Below, piece after piece: positions 43,525 through 55,810 of a DNA stretch of 64,000 bases. Under the pieces are notes generated by a model that saw only the letters and a program-made list of their open reading frames with translations, was not told where the DNA came from and searched no databases. Each line of letters opens with the position of its first letter. Positions within the stretch are counted from its first letter, which is position 1. This DNA comes from Verticillium longisporum. Its lineage: Eukaryota; Ascomycota; Sordariomycetes; Glomerellales; Plectosphaerellaceae. The stretch is from assembly GCA_019188255.1 (NCBI GenBank), contig JAETXT010000012.1:1240001-1304000 (forward strand). Reading direction: 5' to 3'. A program made the translations under genes and the position numbers.

Positions 43525-46290
43525 TTAGTGATCTCCGTACGCCATGTTACCAAGCCAGAGAACTCCCATAATCCCCGCAACCTTCCATTTGGGATCGCGT
43601 TCCGGAATGGCTGTGTCTTCACTTCGAACTCCTGCTTCCTCAGCATCGACATCCTGCCGTGATTGGCCAGTGGCTGCCTGACTGAGCCTGCCGCCCGTGT
43701 CCTGCGACGCTCGCCGAACTTTGATCAATGGCCCCTGGTCGCCCGCCTTTGGCCCAAGCCATTGTGCGATCTTTTGCGTAGAGTGCCTGCATTTGATAGC
43801 TGCCCACAGGAACACAATAGTTAGGACCGTCAGCTCTGCCGGTCTGGCGAGCCAACTGGCCAGGATTCCGTGCCGGGCTGCTGAGCCGATCCGGAGGATG
43901 CTCGTCCCATCGCCGGCCAGCCAGATGTGAGTCTTCAGGATAGACGTCTCCAAGGAGATGCGACCAAGCGCTATAGCTCCAGCCATCTGACGCTGCCTCA
44001 GCTCACGGTGACAGTTTCGGACGGCCAATATTGCCAGGACCGCCCAAGGGCTTGCATAGGGATGGTAGGCGTCGTAGGCACGGTTGTCGCTGTCTGAATT
44101 TGCTGCAAATCCCAATATACCAAGTGCGACGAGGTATAGACCGGAAAACGCAATCCATATTGATTTGACGGAAATCGCATCTTTGCCTGGATAGATCATG
44201 CCAATGAGTTCCCGGTCCAGAGCATAGTTGAGCTTGTCGAACGGAGAGCCAGTGTTGCCTAGTATGCTCTTTCCTCCATCTTGCTGCTGCTGCTGTAGAA
44301 CCGTGAAACGATGGACCACCGCTGCGACCAGTACGCCAAACATGGGGATGAACCTGTTAAGTGAGACGTACAAATGCACTTTCTGAACGTCCCAGACAAC
44401 ACCAAAACGCTTGTTCAGGACCAGAAGAATGCCACCGACGACCCCTGGGGTTTTGATGATAACAGATGTCATAACAGCGGCTGTCAGCACCTTCACCATG
44501 AGCAGAGTCAGGTTGTTGTTCAAGTGTCTGAAGCTTGCCAATGTTGCATAGGTGACGAGGAACCAGAAGCTGGCCAACGCAGAGAAGTACTGCGTAGCCC
44601 ATTGGGTATCCAATGTGAACGACAAAAGACAGCTAAGAACATTGAGTCGGCATAGGATGTGGGCTACTCGTGTGAAGGAGAAGTCCTCGGTTCTCAGAAA
44701 GTATCGCGCGTGGCCATAACATGAGAAAAAAATGTAGGCAGATACAGATAATCGGAACGGCAGGTGCATAGCTGGTATCTCCGAAGCGCCGTGAAAGTCG
44801 TATAGCAGAAGGAATCCTTGCATCAGGCCTTTCAACTCTTCGGTCTGGTCGCGGCCTAGGAACGATACGGGCTTGCGATGTGCTGGCGCCAGAAACCCCG
44901 CTCGACTGGGTCGGACAGAAGCCGTTGCTAGGACGGCCAACAAAAGGGAGGACCATGCGACGGATGAAGCGTCAAATCGCTTTGCGTTCTTGTCGAACAG
45001 ATGCGTTCTATCAGCAAGATAGCAATAACCGATGATGGCGAGCATGTAAGCCACCGCGATCAGCGCTGTGATGGAACGTCGAGCTCCAGAGGCCTCAAAA
45101 GCCTTTTGGTCACTGTCCAACACCAACCAGGGGAGACCAAGCAACGCCAACACCAGGAGCAAAGTCTGGACTTTGGTCGGAACCGAGTAGGGAACGCAAC
45201 ATGTGATCTTGTTCCGCCATGGGTTGCTCCTAGTCAGACCAGTATTACAGCGAGCGTTAAGCACGATGTTCAGACGCCAGTCCGCTACCCTGTCCAGCAC
45301 ATGAAACCCGTCTTCATCGTATGCGTCGTTGGGTCCTTCAGTCATGAGGTTGTAGCTCCACATGATATGCGACTGATCCAGGGAGGCAGAGTTCTCGAGA
45401 TTCCAATTCATTGCTCTGATCTTGCCGGGCGTGATCTGCTCGCCTCTGCTAAAGGAGAGCCTGTCGTAGGCGGGAAACTGCACGGGCGCAAGCACAACAA
45501 GGTTGGACAGCTCGTCGTACGCCGCCTGCGCTTTAGAACTAGGGATATGGATACTGTCATCGATGTTGCCATGAAGATAGTGTATCACGGTATTGATGCC
45601 TTCGCTAAAGGTCTCAAGATATCTCGTGCCGGCATTGCGTGCAGCTGAGAGGCCCGGAGTGCCCAAGACGATGGCGCTGGGAGAGTCTCGTCCCTCTTCC
45701 TTAGCTATCTTTTCGTAGCCGGCTGTTCCAGGGTGCAATCTGAACTGCGATAACTGGCCAAAAAGGGCTGTGGAATTAAGCCACGGATCCCAGACGAAGT
45801 CGAGTTGTACATGGTGGACCAGAAAAGAAAGATCCACGGCCCTGTCTTGGAGTAGGGCAAAACTGCGAGCTTCTCGCTCGTACATTTCTTGGTCGAGACG
45901 TCTGAGGGATGCCCAGAATAGCTGACGGATGGTCGAGTCGCCGGCAAAGACGAGGCGACGCCCGCCGAGGCAAGCCTTGACATCATCCGTGCGATATGTG
46001 TGAGCGGTGCAGCTGCTGGGGTGCCAGGCCTTGAAAGCATCCTCAGCATGACCAGAGTGCCCTTGGGGCTGCCAACTGCCTTCTGCAAGGAGACTTCTAC
46101 ACTTGAGGGGGTCATGTCGTCCTATGCGTGTTAAACCCAGTAGTGCCAGCACAGAGGTTGATGAATTACCATGATGAAAATACTGAGATGCTGCTGACAC
46201 CAACAAGATAAGAATGGCGACGTGAGGCACGTGTCGGAAACATGCCTGGAAGAACTTGGCCAGCGGCGCCAGTTTTTGATGGTGGCGCAT
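43525..46290 (-). CDS. CAS1: Cas1p-type 10-TM polysaccharide O-acetyltransferase
   Basis: A single exon of 921 aa from the ATG at 46290; the frame stays open to 46620, but MRHHQKLAPLAKFF followed by the helix HVAILILLVSAASQYF is the better start. The lumenal N-terminal half is an SGNH/PC-esterase-like domain: FAGDSTIRQLFW (nucleophile block) and DEDGFHVLDR (DxxH block). The C-terminal half has about ten or more membrane helices of the Cas1p family, such as TLLLVLALLGLPWLVL and LPFRLSVSAYIFFSCYGHAR. Cryptococcus Cas1 O-acetylates capsule glucuronoxylomannan in the Golgi; ascomycete relatives act on unknown glycans. A Gln run (VLQQQQQDGG) sits in a loop. Both catalytic blocks look intact. Confidence 0.92.
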   Translation of the reverse strand: MRHHQKLAPLAKFFQACFRHVPHVAILILLVSAASQYFHHGNSSTSVLALLGLTRIGRHDPLKCRSLLAEGSWQPQGHSGHAEDAFKAWHPSSCTAHTYRTDDVKACLGGRRLVFAGDSTIRQLFWASLRRLDQEMYEREARSFALLQDRAVDLSFLVHHVQLDFVWDPWLNSTALFGQLSQFRLHPGTAGYEKIAKEEGRDSPSAIVLGTPGLSAARNAGTRYLETFSEGINTVIHYLHGNIDDSIHIPSSKAQAAYDELSNLVVLAPVQFPAYDRLSFSRGEQITPGKIRAMNWNLENSASLDQSHIMWSYNLMTEGPNDAYDEDGFHVLDRVADWRLNIVLNARCNTGLTRSNPWRNKITCCVPYSVPTKVQTLLLVLALLGLPWLVLDSDQKAFEASGARRSITALIAVAYMLAIIGYCYLADRTHLFDKNAKRFDASSVAWSSLLLAVLATASVRPSRAGFLAPAHRKPVSFLGRDQTEELKGLMQGFLLLYDFHGASEIPAMHLPFRLSVSAYIFFSCYGHARYFLRTEDFSFTRVAHILCRLNVLSCLLSFTLDTQWATQYFSALASFWFLVTYATLASFRHLNNNLTLLMVKVLTAAVMTSVIIKTPGVVGGILLVLNKRFGVVWDVQKVHLYVSLNRFIPMFGVLVAAVVHRFTVLQQQQQDGGKSILGNTGSPFDKLNYALDRELIGMIYPGKDAISVKSIWIAFSGLYLVALGILGFAANSDSDNRAYDAYHPYASPWAVLAILAVRNCHRELRQRQMAGAIALGRISLETSILKTHIWLAGDGTSILRIGSAARHGILASWLARPAELTVLTIVFLWAAIKCRHSTQKIAQWLGPKAGDQGPLIKVRRASQDTGGRLSQAATGQSRQDVDAEEAGVRSEDTAIPERDPKWKVAGIMGVLWLGNMAYGDH

Positions 46291-49047
46291 TGGATTTCTG
46301 AATCTGCGATACCAGGATACAAGGGGAAGGCTGGTGTTTACACGCGTTGAACGGGTGGTGACATCGCCACAGGCAGAAGATGAAGAATTGGGACGGAAAG
46401 TCTGATCAATCGATGTTCTCACTGCGCAATATTTTTTTGACAAGTCAGACATTCCTCTGGCATCCATCCTCAGCGTCCCTTGACCAGGGCGTTCGTTGAG
46501 CATCAGGCAGGCACGCCCGGTGAACGTGGAAGGGATACATGCTCGGCAGCAGTCATGGAGACACATTCCAAAACATGGAAAGCTTGTTCGTCGCGCAAGT
46601 TCCATCAACACGTTCTGCATTCCCAGCTATGAAGCAGCATGCTGCTCAATTTTGATCTCTTCCCCCGAGGGTATTCAGCGAGGCATTGAAGCGTCGGCAG
46701 TGATGAGTTCAATTGGAAACGACGCCGCCAACTGGGGACTCGATGCTTGACAACGGAGCGACTGACTGCGGGCTTCTAGTCCGCTGTTGCTGTCTCTCCA
46801 CTGTTCCAGGCGGGTTTAGTGGGGCATTGTCTCAATTAGTACAGCGTACGTGCCGAATATCTGCCGATGTCGACCTCAATTTTTCGTGCCACACAACTTC
46901 TACCCATTTGACGTCCATCATTCACCACCACCCGACGAACGCCAGGTCTAGCACGAGACGCCGTCACAAGGCGCGGCCTACTGACAGCCATGGACAAGCA
47001 GTCGAGACATCTCAATGCAGCTTCAATCAAGCCGTTGGGCTTTCTGCGTCTGAGCAAGCGCTCAGTTGGATCATCGCATACCTACCGTCCCTACCATGTC
47101 TTTTCCCTTGTCCGCTGCAGCCTCAAGCCGTCTCTTGCCATGCTCGGTCAGTTTAGCCCCCAGCTTCTGATCTTGAGCCGGATACACCCTGTCGACTTCC
47201 CTAGGGAGGATGGCGGGGTCGTACGAGACGAGAATATCTTCAGGCAACTATCTTTGAGTGCGGAACCTTTTTCTTCCAACATGGAGGATTTCGCAATTAA
47301 TCAGTTGGCACATCCCATCACATCGCGTGATCTTGAACCTGATAACGCAACATGCTCATTGATTGCCCACTTCTCCTTGGTCCGCCCGTGTGATGCCCCT
47401 CTTCTCGTGCGCCGCTGTCCGACTCCTTGATACGTGCTCGCGCAGCCAAGAGACGCAGGTAGAAAAGTCCGTCGTCTTGGCCGGCCTCCAAACGAAGGCT
47501 TCAATCTCGTTGCAGCCCAACACAAGACTAAGATTGACCGAATGAATGAACCAACCATCCCGCGCTGCCCAGCTTCACGCCCAGGACGCCTCCAAAAGGC
47601 TTGTCCATGGAGACTTGGAAGCTCTCGAAAATTGACTCCAATAACGGACCCCCCCTTCCTCAATTTCACCAGAAGCCAGAAAGCCAAGCTGCGCGCTCTT
47701 TCTCCTCCACCAATCGATTATTATCGAGGTCCTCCGCCGAGACAAATGTCGCCATTCGTGTCAAGGTGTCTATGGCCTTGGCTTCAAGCTCGGCGGCGCT
47801 CAGTCAGTCGAATCGACGAGTGCCATGTCCCGGGGGCAGTTTTGGACCAGCGCCTGCAGCAACCTTGACGTCCACACAAGATTTTGACGCCGTCCGGCGC
47901 TTGGCCGTGTCAAGCTAAGGCCAATTTCACCCGCAGTGCAGGCCAGCCCCAGAGGTGATCGCCAGCCACGATGCCACGGTAGGGAGGGGGCTTCTGCTGT
48001 GCCTTGCTTGCTGTGCCTCGCCTTCACACACTGTCCTCGGTGCTCGGGCCAAAGGAGTGTGGAGAGCCGACGATGGCCTGATCGGGGAGGAGAGTGCACA
48101 TTGGCGTGGTCTGCACTCCGCAAAAACTAGTCGGCGGATGGACATGACGTAAAAAAAAGGAGAGCGAGCGCAGTAGATCCTGGGGGAGAGGGAGACGGCA
48201 GTGGAAGGACGGATGGAGGGTAGACCACAACGGGAACCACGGCAGGACGGGGCCACGATGCGAGATGAATCATTGTTTTCAACTTCCCCTGGCTAGAAAG
48301 ACGGGGGATCACGATGAAGGATGATGCCGTGTTGGGGGGTTTTCTGTTTTTCTTTTTAGTTTTTTACTGTTTTGATTGATTGTCTCTAACATAAGGTAAT
48401 TAGATGTCCCGTTCGGCCATTAAGCCCTGAACTTCGCAAGGCTGCGTGTTGCCCGACCCCTGCAGTCGAGACGCTGCCTTTCGCGTAGCCCCTTTCCCCC
48501 GTGTACCGGTGCCATAGCGGGCTTTACCCTTGGGGGTTCAGCCATTCGCTTCCGAAGCAGGAATGAAAAGGAAAAACACGTTCATCTGACATGTGCTTTT
48601 TCACCTCCGCTTCCTGTCTAACAAAACAATTGCCCCCGGTCTAAAGCTTTTGGGGGGGTTTGCTGCTGTTCCCTGATTCGCTCCTCGATGGTACGAGGTA
48701 AGGATGAAGGGGTAGCAAGCAGATGAAAATACATATCCGGATCCTGAACGCCTCGCCTGTCCAATGCTGTGAAACACCAAAAGAGAAAACAATGAAAGGA
48801 AAGTGAGAGATGGAGTGGTAGTGAGAGAGATCGACTTTGTGGGGGTGATTTGTAGTCGTCATATGCAGTGGACGATCATCGGGTGTGATTGGCCCGTTGG
48901 AAGTGCTGCGCTGCATTGCGTCGCAGTGCTATCTGACAGCTTGTCGTCGGATATTTGTTTTCTTTTCGCATCCTTGCCGAATCGTCGCAGGATGGTCTCG
49001 TGACTCGTTATGCTCATGTGGAAGGAGAGGGCCTCACAAAGGCCTTT
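46291..49047. other. Gene-poor 2.8-kb gap
   Basis: No supported gene. An ATG-started frame at 46990-47430 (146 aa) lacks any recognisable domain. The right part should hold the 3' UTR of the following minus-strand gene; a T-rich stretch lies near 48335-48380. Confidence 0.45.
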
Positions 49048-49725
49048 TTAGGCGAAGAGGGCAGGTCGCCGTTGCGCAGCAGCGGGGGAGAGGAAGTGCT
49101 CGTCGAAATTGTCAAAGGGGTCCCTCTCGTCATCGTCGGCGGCGGAGGGCATGGACCGGCTGCCGCCGTCGAAGGAGGGCATGCGCGAGGTGCCGGGGCT
49201 GATGCCGCCGTGGATGCTCGACCGGCGGCTGTCGCAGCGGTTGCCAAAGGTAAAGGTAAAGCCGGAGAGCATCTCCTGGTGGCGGAGGTTGACCTCGGTG
49301 AAGGGCTTCTCGCGGGGGTCGACGGCCGACTTGCTGGCCTTGGCGCCGCCTCCGTAGAGAGTGGGCAGGCTGAGGCCGGCGAAGAGGGGCTTCTTGGCGG
49401 GCTTGTTCTTCTTCTTGAGCCACGAGGGAACGCCCTTTTCGGGCCTGTCGTCGGTCATGCAGGGTGCCGGCGTGTCGTCATCGGAAGACGAGTTTGTGTT
49501 GCTGCTGGCGTTGCTGGACGAGTCGGAACGGGGCTTCCAGGAGAAGGTCTTGGCCAGGCGCTGGAAGGACGTGGTGGACGAGTTGGAGTGGTGGCCCGAG
49601 GCGGCGGAGGCGGTATCTGATGCGTCAGACTTGCGGACGCTACGGCGGAAGTGGTCAACGGATAGCCATTGTGGTGGTGGTTTGTCGTGTCGACGGGTAG
49701 ATGGATCTCGAGGAGCTACAGCCAC
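49048..49725 (-). CDS. Uncharacterised Ser-rich low-complexity protein
   Basis: A single exon of 225 aa on the minus strand. I do not recognise a named family. The N-terminus (PPPQWLSVDHFRRSVRKSDA) is basic; a Ser/Asn/Asp-rich region follows (SSSNASSNTNSSSDDD). A short ordered patch then reads VPSWLKKKNKPAKKPLFAGL and FTEVNLRHQEMLSGFTFTFG. The end (DPFDNFDEHFLSPAAAQRRP) is acidic-aromatic and motif-like. There is no signal peptide or membrane helix. The RRSS and KSD sites and high Ser content suggest a phosphoprotein, which is inference. The clear segment FTEVNLRHQEMLSGFTF looks conserved and supports real coding. Confidence 0.7.
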   Translation of the reverse strand: MAVAPRDPSTRRHDKPPPQWLSVDHFRRSVRKSDASDTASAASGHHSNSSTTSFQRLAKTFSWKPRSDSSSNASSNTNSSSDDDTPAPCMTDDRPEKGVPSWLKKKNKPAKKPLFAGLSLPTLYGGGAKASKSAVDPREKPFTEVNLRHQEMLSGFTFTFGNRCDSRRSSIHGGISPGTSRMPSFDGGSRSMPSAADDDERDPFDNFDEHFLSPAAAQRRPALFA

Positions 49726-52700
49726 TTATGGTGCACGGTGCTGCGTTCGTGATGTGCAGGCAGGCAGACTGTAGTGCGGCGTGTTGAGGGGAGTGATCAA
49801 CAGGGGAGCTCGAGTCATCGGAGAGTAAGCAACGTGAGTGAGAGAATGCTTGAATAGGAGGACGAGAGGCAATCGATAGCGTCGAGGGGCAGGGCGGGAT
49901 GGTTTAATAATAACACGAGGCTCCGGCAGAACGGACAGGCCGGGGGGGACGGCAGCCTTAAGACGACCATCACGCAATGGACGTTGTTGGGCGTTTCCGT
50001 AGGGGTGGCAAGGTTGAAACCGGCACAGCCGTTCGCTCTTGCTGGAGTACCTACAGTACTAGGTACCTAGATGGGGGGCGGCCTGGGGAGACAAGGGGGA
50101 GGGGTGGGATGCTTGGAAGCTGGAGTGTGGTAAGCGGAGAATGGAGTCGGCTCTGCCCCAGACCCACATCCCCTCGACAAGTGATGCAAGTCTAGAGTTC
50201 CAACCACGTCTTGGAAGCGTGGAAAGCAGCAACCGTATTGGCGGAACGGTGGGCAAGCGTCTCAACCGGCCACCCCGGTCAACCCCGTCGATTCGCTTTC
50301 TGCTGGCGTCGCTCTTTTCTCCAGTTCCAACATCTGCTGGATCTCAGCGGGATGCTTCGGCAAGCTCACGCACCCCGGACGAGCCCGCCGACGGCAGCCG
50401 ATGGGGCCTTGGATGGATGAGCACGATGGGTGCGGAAGGCCGGTTGAGTGGGTGCGTGACTGTGCACGCCTGCCTACGCGATATTGCTTTCCTGCGCAGA
50501 TGCATCATCACGCCGGCCTGCATTTGTTGTAGCGAGCTGGCTGGCTGGTTCTTGCAGTCCGCTGTGCTGGAGAAACACCAAGACTGCCCGCTGCAGCGCG
50601 CATGAAGCCCGCCGGGCGTGAGTGGACCCCCGCCCGCGGGCACCCACGACACAGTGCCTGTGAACAGGCACTGCAGACTGGGCAACGCAGCATTCAGCGG
50701 CGGGGTAAGCCCAGTGCGACTCGGCGCTACGTCATGCTAGCCCGCGCCCCTCCCCGCCAAGATCCCGCCAAGAGCCGCCCTCGGTCCCCTGAGCGGGCAG
50801 CTCAGCGCTCCTTCGGTCACTGAAGGGACCTCGAGAGCCTGAAGGAGGTGGCCCCCGGGGGCCTGGGCCCCCTCGCTGGTGCTGGTTGCGGGTTCTAGAA
50901 AGCGCTAGCGTCCTGCCCGAATCTCACTGGCGGGCCAATGAGCGCCCTGATGCGACAGAAGTGCTGGTGGGGTGCGTGGGGCCCAATGGGGCTTGGCGAT
51001 AACTGTCGCTGTCGCAAAGAGGAAGGACCGAATCCCTCTCTCGGGATAGCGAGGAAAAGAGCGCAGATGCAGACGGTTGCTTGGTGTTTCCCTACTTGCC
51101 TATCAACCCCAGTATTGTCCCAGTATGGCACGACTGCGGGAGGCCGGTCTTTTCTTTCGCGGCAAGCCAGAGAGGTCTGGTCGGGGAGGTGGGCATCATG
51201 ATGATGCAGCAGCCAGCCAGCCAGCCAGCAACTGAGACCCATGGACTTCCGTGGAGCATTGTCCATGGAGTCATACGTTGCTGCATATCCAGGATGCATC
51301 TCGCAACACCTTTCCCACTCGTGCACGTGGGCATTCGGCAGAACAGTCGTCGATATTTTCGTTCACGGATGCATTATCGGATGCTTTCTTCCAAGCTACA
51401 GTCCCCGACTGAGCTGTCTCATCACACCTACGAGCTAGCCTGCGCTGACGGCAAACGGCAGTGCGCTGACGGCCAGGCGGAAGGCTCTTTGCCCACTTCT
51501 GTCCATCTGTTCCAGCGTCACTGGCCACTCCCAGTCCCCAGCACCGACACGGGCCAAACGGCCATCAGACAACCGATTCTCGTGCTATCCAAAGACTCCC
51601 CCCCAAGCTGCTAATTGCTAGTGACAGCACGCTTCCCCGCCGCCACTATCTCTCTATGCCTCTACACCCTCCGCGCCGTCTGTCGCGTTATCTAGCCAGC
51701 CCACCACGCCATCGCAGCGCGACGCAGTGTCGGGTTGTTCGAGGGACCGGCGCCCCCGCGATGGCACCAGAGCAACGTCGTCTCGGGTGTCGCTTGTACA
51801 TAATAGACCCGTCGAGTCCATCCAACGGTGGCGGCTGTCTGCCAGGCAGAGGTGGTGGTGGGTGGGTGTGCAGCCTCAACAATCCGGGCACCACTGGGAG
51901 AGCCTGATGTGGAAGCACACACCCTTTCCGCCGCCGCCGCCGCCGGGCTCACAGCACTGGGTGTGTGGCGCCCGTGCTCTGTCGTCGTATCGCGCCGGGC
52001 TGCCGGATGGCGAGCTGACGAGCGAGCAGGTACCTGCCTACCTACCTGTGCAGCCCCCCTTGTCGCGTCTGACTTTTCCGTGCCTCTTGTCGCAGAGAGA
52101 TCGTCATCTTCTGCACCGGTTGTCTTTCAATACGCGAAGGGTTCCAGGTTCTCGCGTCGGAGAGCATCGAACTATTTTCTGCCCACTGATCATGTTCCAG
52201 ACCTTCAGTGCAGACACTCTCTACCTCTGGTGTCGATCAATTGGCGACGGGCAATACGACCCTCTCTGTCGGCGCCATAATCTCTCGTATCTTTGCCATC
52301 TCGCACCATCTCGATGCACCCCACCAGATGCCAAATCAAACTCCACTTTTGCGATTGCCATCCAAGTCATTCGTTCTTTCTGCACGGAGCGGAACAGCAG
52401 GACCCTGTGAATCACTCTTGCCCCATCGACAAAGGGGCCCCATCTTCGGCTTCGATACCCAAGCTTCCATCATCACCCGCCTGCAATTTAGCCGGTCATC
52501 GGACTGTCCAACCGAAGTGACGACGATGCCCCGAATCCTACAGAGCCTCCTCACCCGACGTCGCTGGACCCAAGGTGCCTCGACCCTCTGGGTTTTCTCG
52601 ACCGTTACGTCCGTCATGCACGCGGTCGTGACGTGCCACGACCAATACCGCCCTGCCCTTCACACCCGTCAGATCCGAAGCGACAAGCATCCGCTGAATC

Positions 52701-54121
52701 CGTGCATTCTCTTGAGATGCTCATCACAAATACACACACCCCTTTCGGATTCGTGATGAAATGCCATTTTTCTCCACCTCTATTCCCGGCAAGGGCGGAT
52801 GAGGCTTGCCCGCCCGCGTGTTTGTGTGTGAGAGTGAGTGCAGCGGCGCAGCCCAGGTCTCACAAGTACGCCAACCCCATCCGTACCGTCCCTGTGCCTG
52901 AGTGCGAAGGCATTTCATTCCTTCCTGCCCCATCCAGCGCCTCAAGCGAATCTGCCTCGTGTCCGATACCCATCCTCTCGTGCTCACGCATTCCGATCCC
53001 CGCCTCTCCGAGGGCACGTTCCCTGGCTCTGCAAACCCCTGGAGTGCGCAGTGCTCAGAATCTGTTCACCTGGTTCGCGGCCCGCCCGAGCTGAGAAGCC
53101 CTCGTGACTCTGGACACGGGGTCCTTCATTCCTCGCCCCCCCAGTGATCCTGGTCGCTGGATGGGGCGGGGGAGGGGGGCTGAGGGCGTCAGAGACAATG
53201 GAGAGCAGATAAACATGCACAGCGAGGGAGAAACATCGCGGCAGAGGTGGCTACATGCTTTGATGATTGAGGCTCTGTTAAGCCAAGAGCCCACTCGCTG
53301 CGCTGCGCCGTGCATGTATCTGTCTATGGTTCTTGCCGTTTTCCATTTCTTCGCAACGGGGGGGGCATGATAAGGTCCGTATCTGTCACGTTTTTCCCTC
53401 GCAGCGACTCGCCACGCCGCGCGCCCTGCCTGTAGGGGTGCCGCATGCGGCGAAACTGACGGACTCATCAGCTCCCCGCCGGCGACGGGGTCGGCGGCTT
53501 GGTCCTCGGAGTCCGTCCCCGGTTCCTCGTTAGCCTTGGGGGGCTGGCAAAGGCAAAAAGTCGAACGAAGAGAGGACGAAAAGGCCGGAGAGCTGTCCGC
53601 GAATGGGCGCATCTCTCTCCCTCTAATGGCGGCGGCGGGGAAAGGGCGTGGCCAAGCAGAACAGGGACCATGAATCGCGGCACTCTCTTGGAAGAAAAGC
53701 CAAGTCCGAATTGACTTTTTTCCCTTCCCCCTCGCGGAGATGGTGCGTGTGGGGTACGCACGTACATGGTACTCAAACGCACCACCGCGTTTGTGCGAGA
53801 TCTGGAAGGGAAGCAAGCGGAAGATCGCGAGATTACGGGGGCGCGACGACGAGGCATGACCTGCCAGAGTAGGCGAGGCGTCCCGAACGAGTCGAGATTT
53901 CCGAACCTAATTATTACCTTGCTAATTGCTTCCCCAGACAGCCAGTGTCAAATCGTAATATGGGGTATCGTGTCTTGTGTTCTCCTATCTACCCCTCAAT
54001 TACCCCGTGGTATGAAGGGGGTTGGATCAAAAAAGGCCACGTCTGGACTTGTGTCAAGCCCATCCCGCTAGTACGTTCCTCATATCGCAAGTTCTCGGAG
54101 CAGCAGCTTCTCATCTCGTAA
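49726..54121. other. Longest gene-poor stretch (4.4 kb)
   Basis: No gene could be supported on either strand. Many medium open frames exist, but they begin at non-ATG codons or have shuffled, Pro/Ser/Arg-rich sequence without domains. The left end is the promoter of the Ser-rich protein gene. CCAGC repeats occur near 51214-51229, TACCTGCCTACCTACC near 52030-52045, and two palindromic elements near 50.65 and 50.85 kb. Confidence 0.45.
50652..50673. repeat. Perfect 9-bp hairpin-forming inverted repeat
   Basis: CAGTGCCTG and CAGGCACTG flank a TGAA loop. It would form a stable hairpin in RNA. No gene ends nearby, so a terminator role is not implied. Confidence 0.75.
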
Positions 54122-55810
54122 TCATCGCGAAATACACTCCGCTCCAAACACGCCAGAGCTTCCTAGCCCAAGCCCGCCCAGTGCGTTGAGACCCCAGGTC
54201 AGCGCAGTGGCCTCCCAGTCTAGGTCTTCCTGGGGAACCTGGTCCCCCGCAATGATGGCCACACTTTCGGTAGGCGAAGGGATGTAGGCACTGTCGGCCA
54301 CATCGTTTGCCTCCGTCTTGATCTTGCGAGGCCGTCCGCGGCGTTTCGGACCCGGCGTCTCGGCGGCGGGCGACAAGCTCGCCGCAGATGACCGCGTGGT
54401 ACGGCCACTGCTGCGGACAACAACAGCAGACGGCTCATCCGTGTCCCCAACAGCGTCAACGGCCGCTTCCGCTTCCAACACTCTGTTCTTAAAGAATGGT
54501 GTCGCGCACGCCAGGATGTCGTTGATGTCCAACGGTCGAACGGCGGCCCAAACAGCCAAGCCGACGCCACTCAGCAGCACGTCCCATGCCGCAGCTGCCA
54601 CCACAGGGTGGTCCGCCGTAGAGCCAAGAATCTTACTGAACGCCATGGTAGTCTGCTCCAGTGTCGAGCGTGTCTCCTTGTCAAAGGGAAGGAACTTGCT
54701 GTGGCGATGGTAGTGGGCATCTGGTGCGTTGTAGATCAGGCCAAGGACGGTTGCCTTGGCTTGCAGGCCAAAGGTAGCCATGGACACAAACCGGAAGAGC
54801 TCCGTTAAGTCACCGTAGCTACCGCGAGGGTGCGCATGTACGGTACCCCAGCTGGCTGGCGCGATAGCTGGGATGAGCAGCGGTGCAAACGTGAGCGCCT
54901 TCCCAGCGACTGCCAGCGCAGGGAAGCCAGGGCTGCCTGTCACGGCAGGAACGCAGAAGAGCACACCGAAACTCTGGGTCAGTGCTGCCATGAGAAGCGC
55001 CACGCTCGGCGTCCAACCTGCCGGCTTGGGAGGGAACAGGCGGTTCCGAAGCCTGCCGAGTGCCGATGTGGGAGGGCCCTCACCCGCCGAGATGATCGGC
55101 GTGGGCGTCAGAAGCAGCGCAAGATAAAACAGATTCTGGGCGAAAGACAAGTTGACAAGATGCGCCAGGGCAAGGTAAGCCCAGAGAAACGGGATGTTCC
55201 TCCTGCGGCCTTCAATGGACAGCAACAGGCTCCAAGCTATGGTAGCGAGCTCGACCTGCTGACCCCACCAGTAGCGACGCGCCTTCTCGGCCACGATCTC
55301 GAGGGCGTCCAGGTAGACAGGCGTGTCGGTCAGCCACCGGGCAACGTAGACATGGGTCGAGTTGTTGCCATAGGGAAGAATGCCCTTCTCGCCATATACT
55401 CTGTGACGGAAACTTTAGCAGAAAGAAACACGGGTTCAGGGCGGCACCGGCGGCTGACCTGGCGGGAATCTCGAGAGCGCGCTGATCGGCCCAGACTTTG
55501 TAAGACAGGGTCGCATATCTTGAGGTTGTATAGCCTGCCAGAGCAAGACTTAGGGCCGCGAGGCCTGCGAAAAGCGGTGTGAGGATCGACCGTCGCGTGA
55601 GCCTTTCTCTCGTTCCTTGGGCTGGAGAGAGCGACGTGTAAGACCGATACAGGCTTCGGGCGACGTATGCTGTCAAGACGGCGACACTTGTGGCGTGAGT
55701 GCCAACTGCTGCGACCGCGAGATAGCTGGAGTGTTGTCAGGATGGAGTTTTAGAATTCAAGGCATGCGATCAACATACTCGATCTCCGGCTCAATGGGCA
55801 CCGGCGCCAT
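54122..55810 (-). CDS. Uncharacterised fungal multispan membrane protein
   Basis: Three exons: 55810-55779, 55725-55459 and 55400-54122 (525 aa). The joins give MAPVPIEPEIDYLAVAAVGT, then TAYVARSLYRSYTSLSP, and across the second splice LEIPARVYGEKGILPYG. About eight hydrophobic helices are visible, for example GLAALSLALAGYTTSRYATL, YLALAHLVNLSFAQNLFYLA and ALTFAPLLIPAIAP. The segment LDALEIVAEKARRYWWGQQ looks conserved in filamentous-fungal hypothetical proteins. The C-terminal about 120 residues are cytosol-like and charged, with an AT-hook-like RRGRPRKIKTE. No enzyme motif is recognised and no function is assigned. Splice sites are canonical and all exons keep frame. Confidence 0.8.

Noticed and set aside
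46990..47430. 146-codon ATG-started frame
   Set aside because: The start context is fair, but the sequence has no domain, no helix or strand pattern I trust and no supporting splice sites. It is left open as a weak possibility.
51081..53816. Several 130-250-codon frames in the 4.4-kb gap, on both strands
   Set aside because: They overlap each other, mostly start at non-ATG codons and look compositional (Pro/Ser/Arg).
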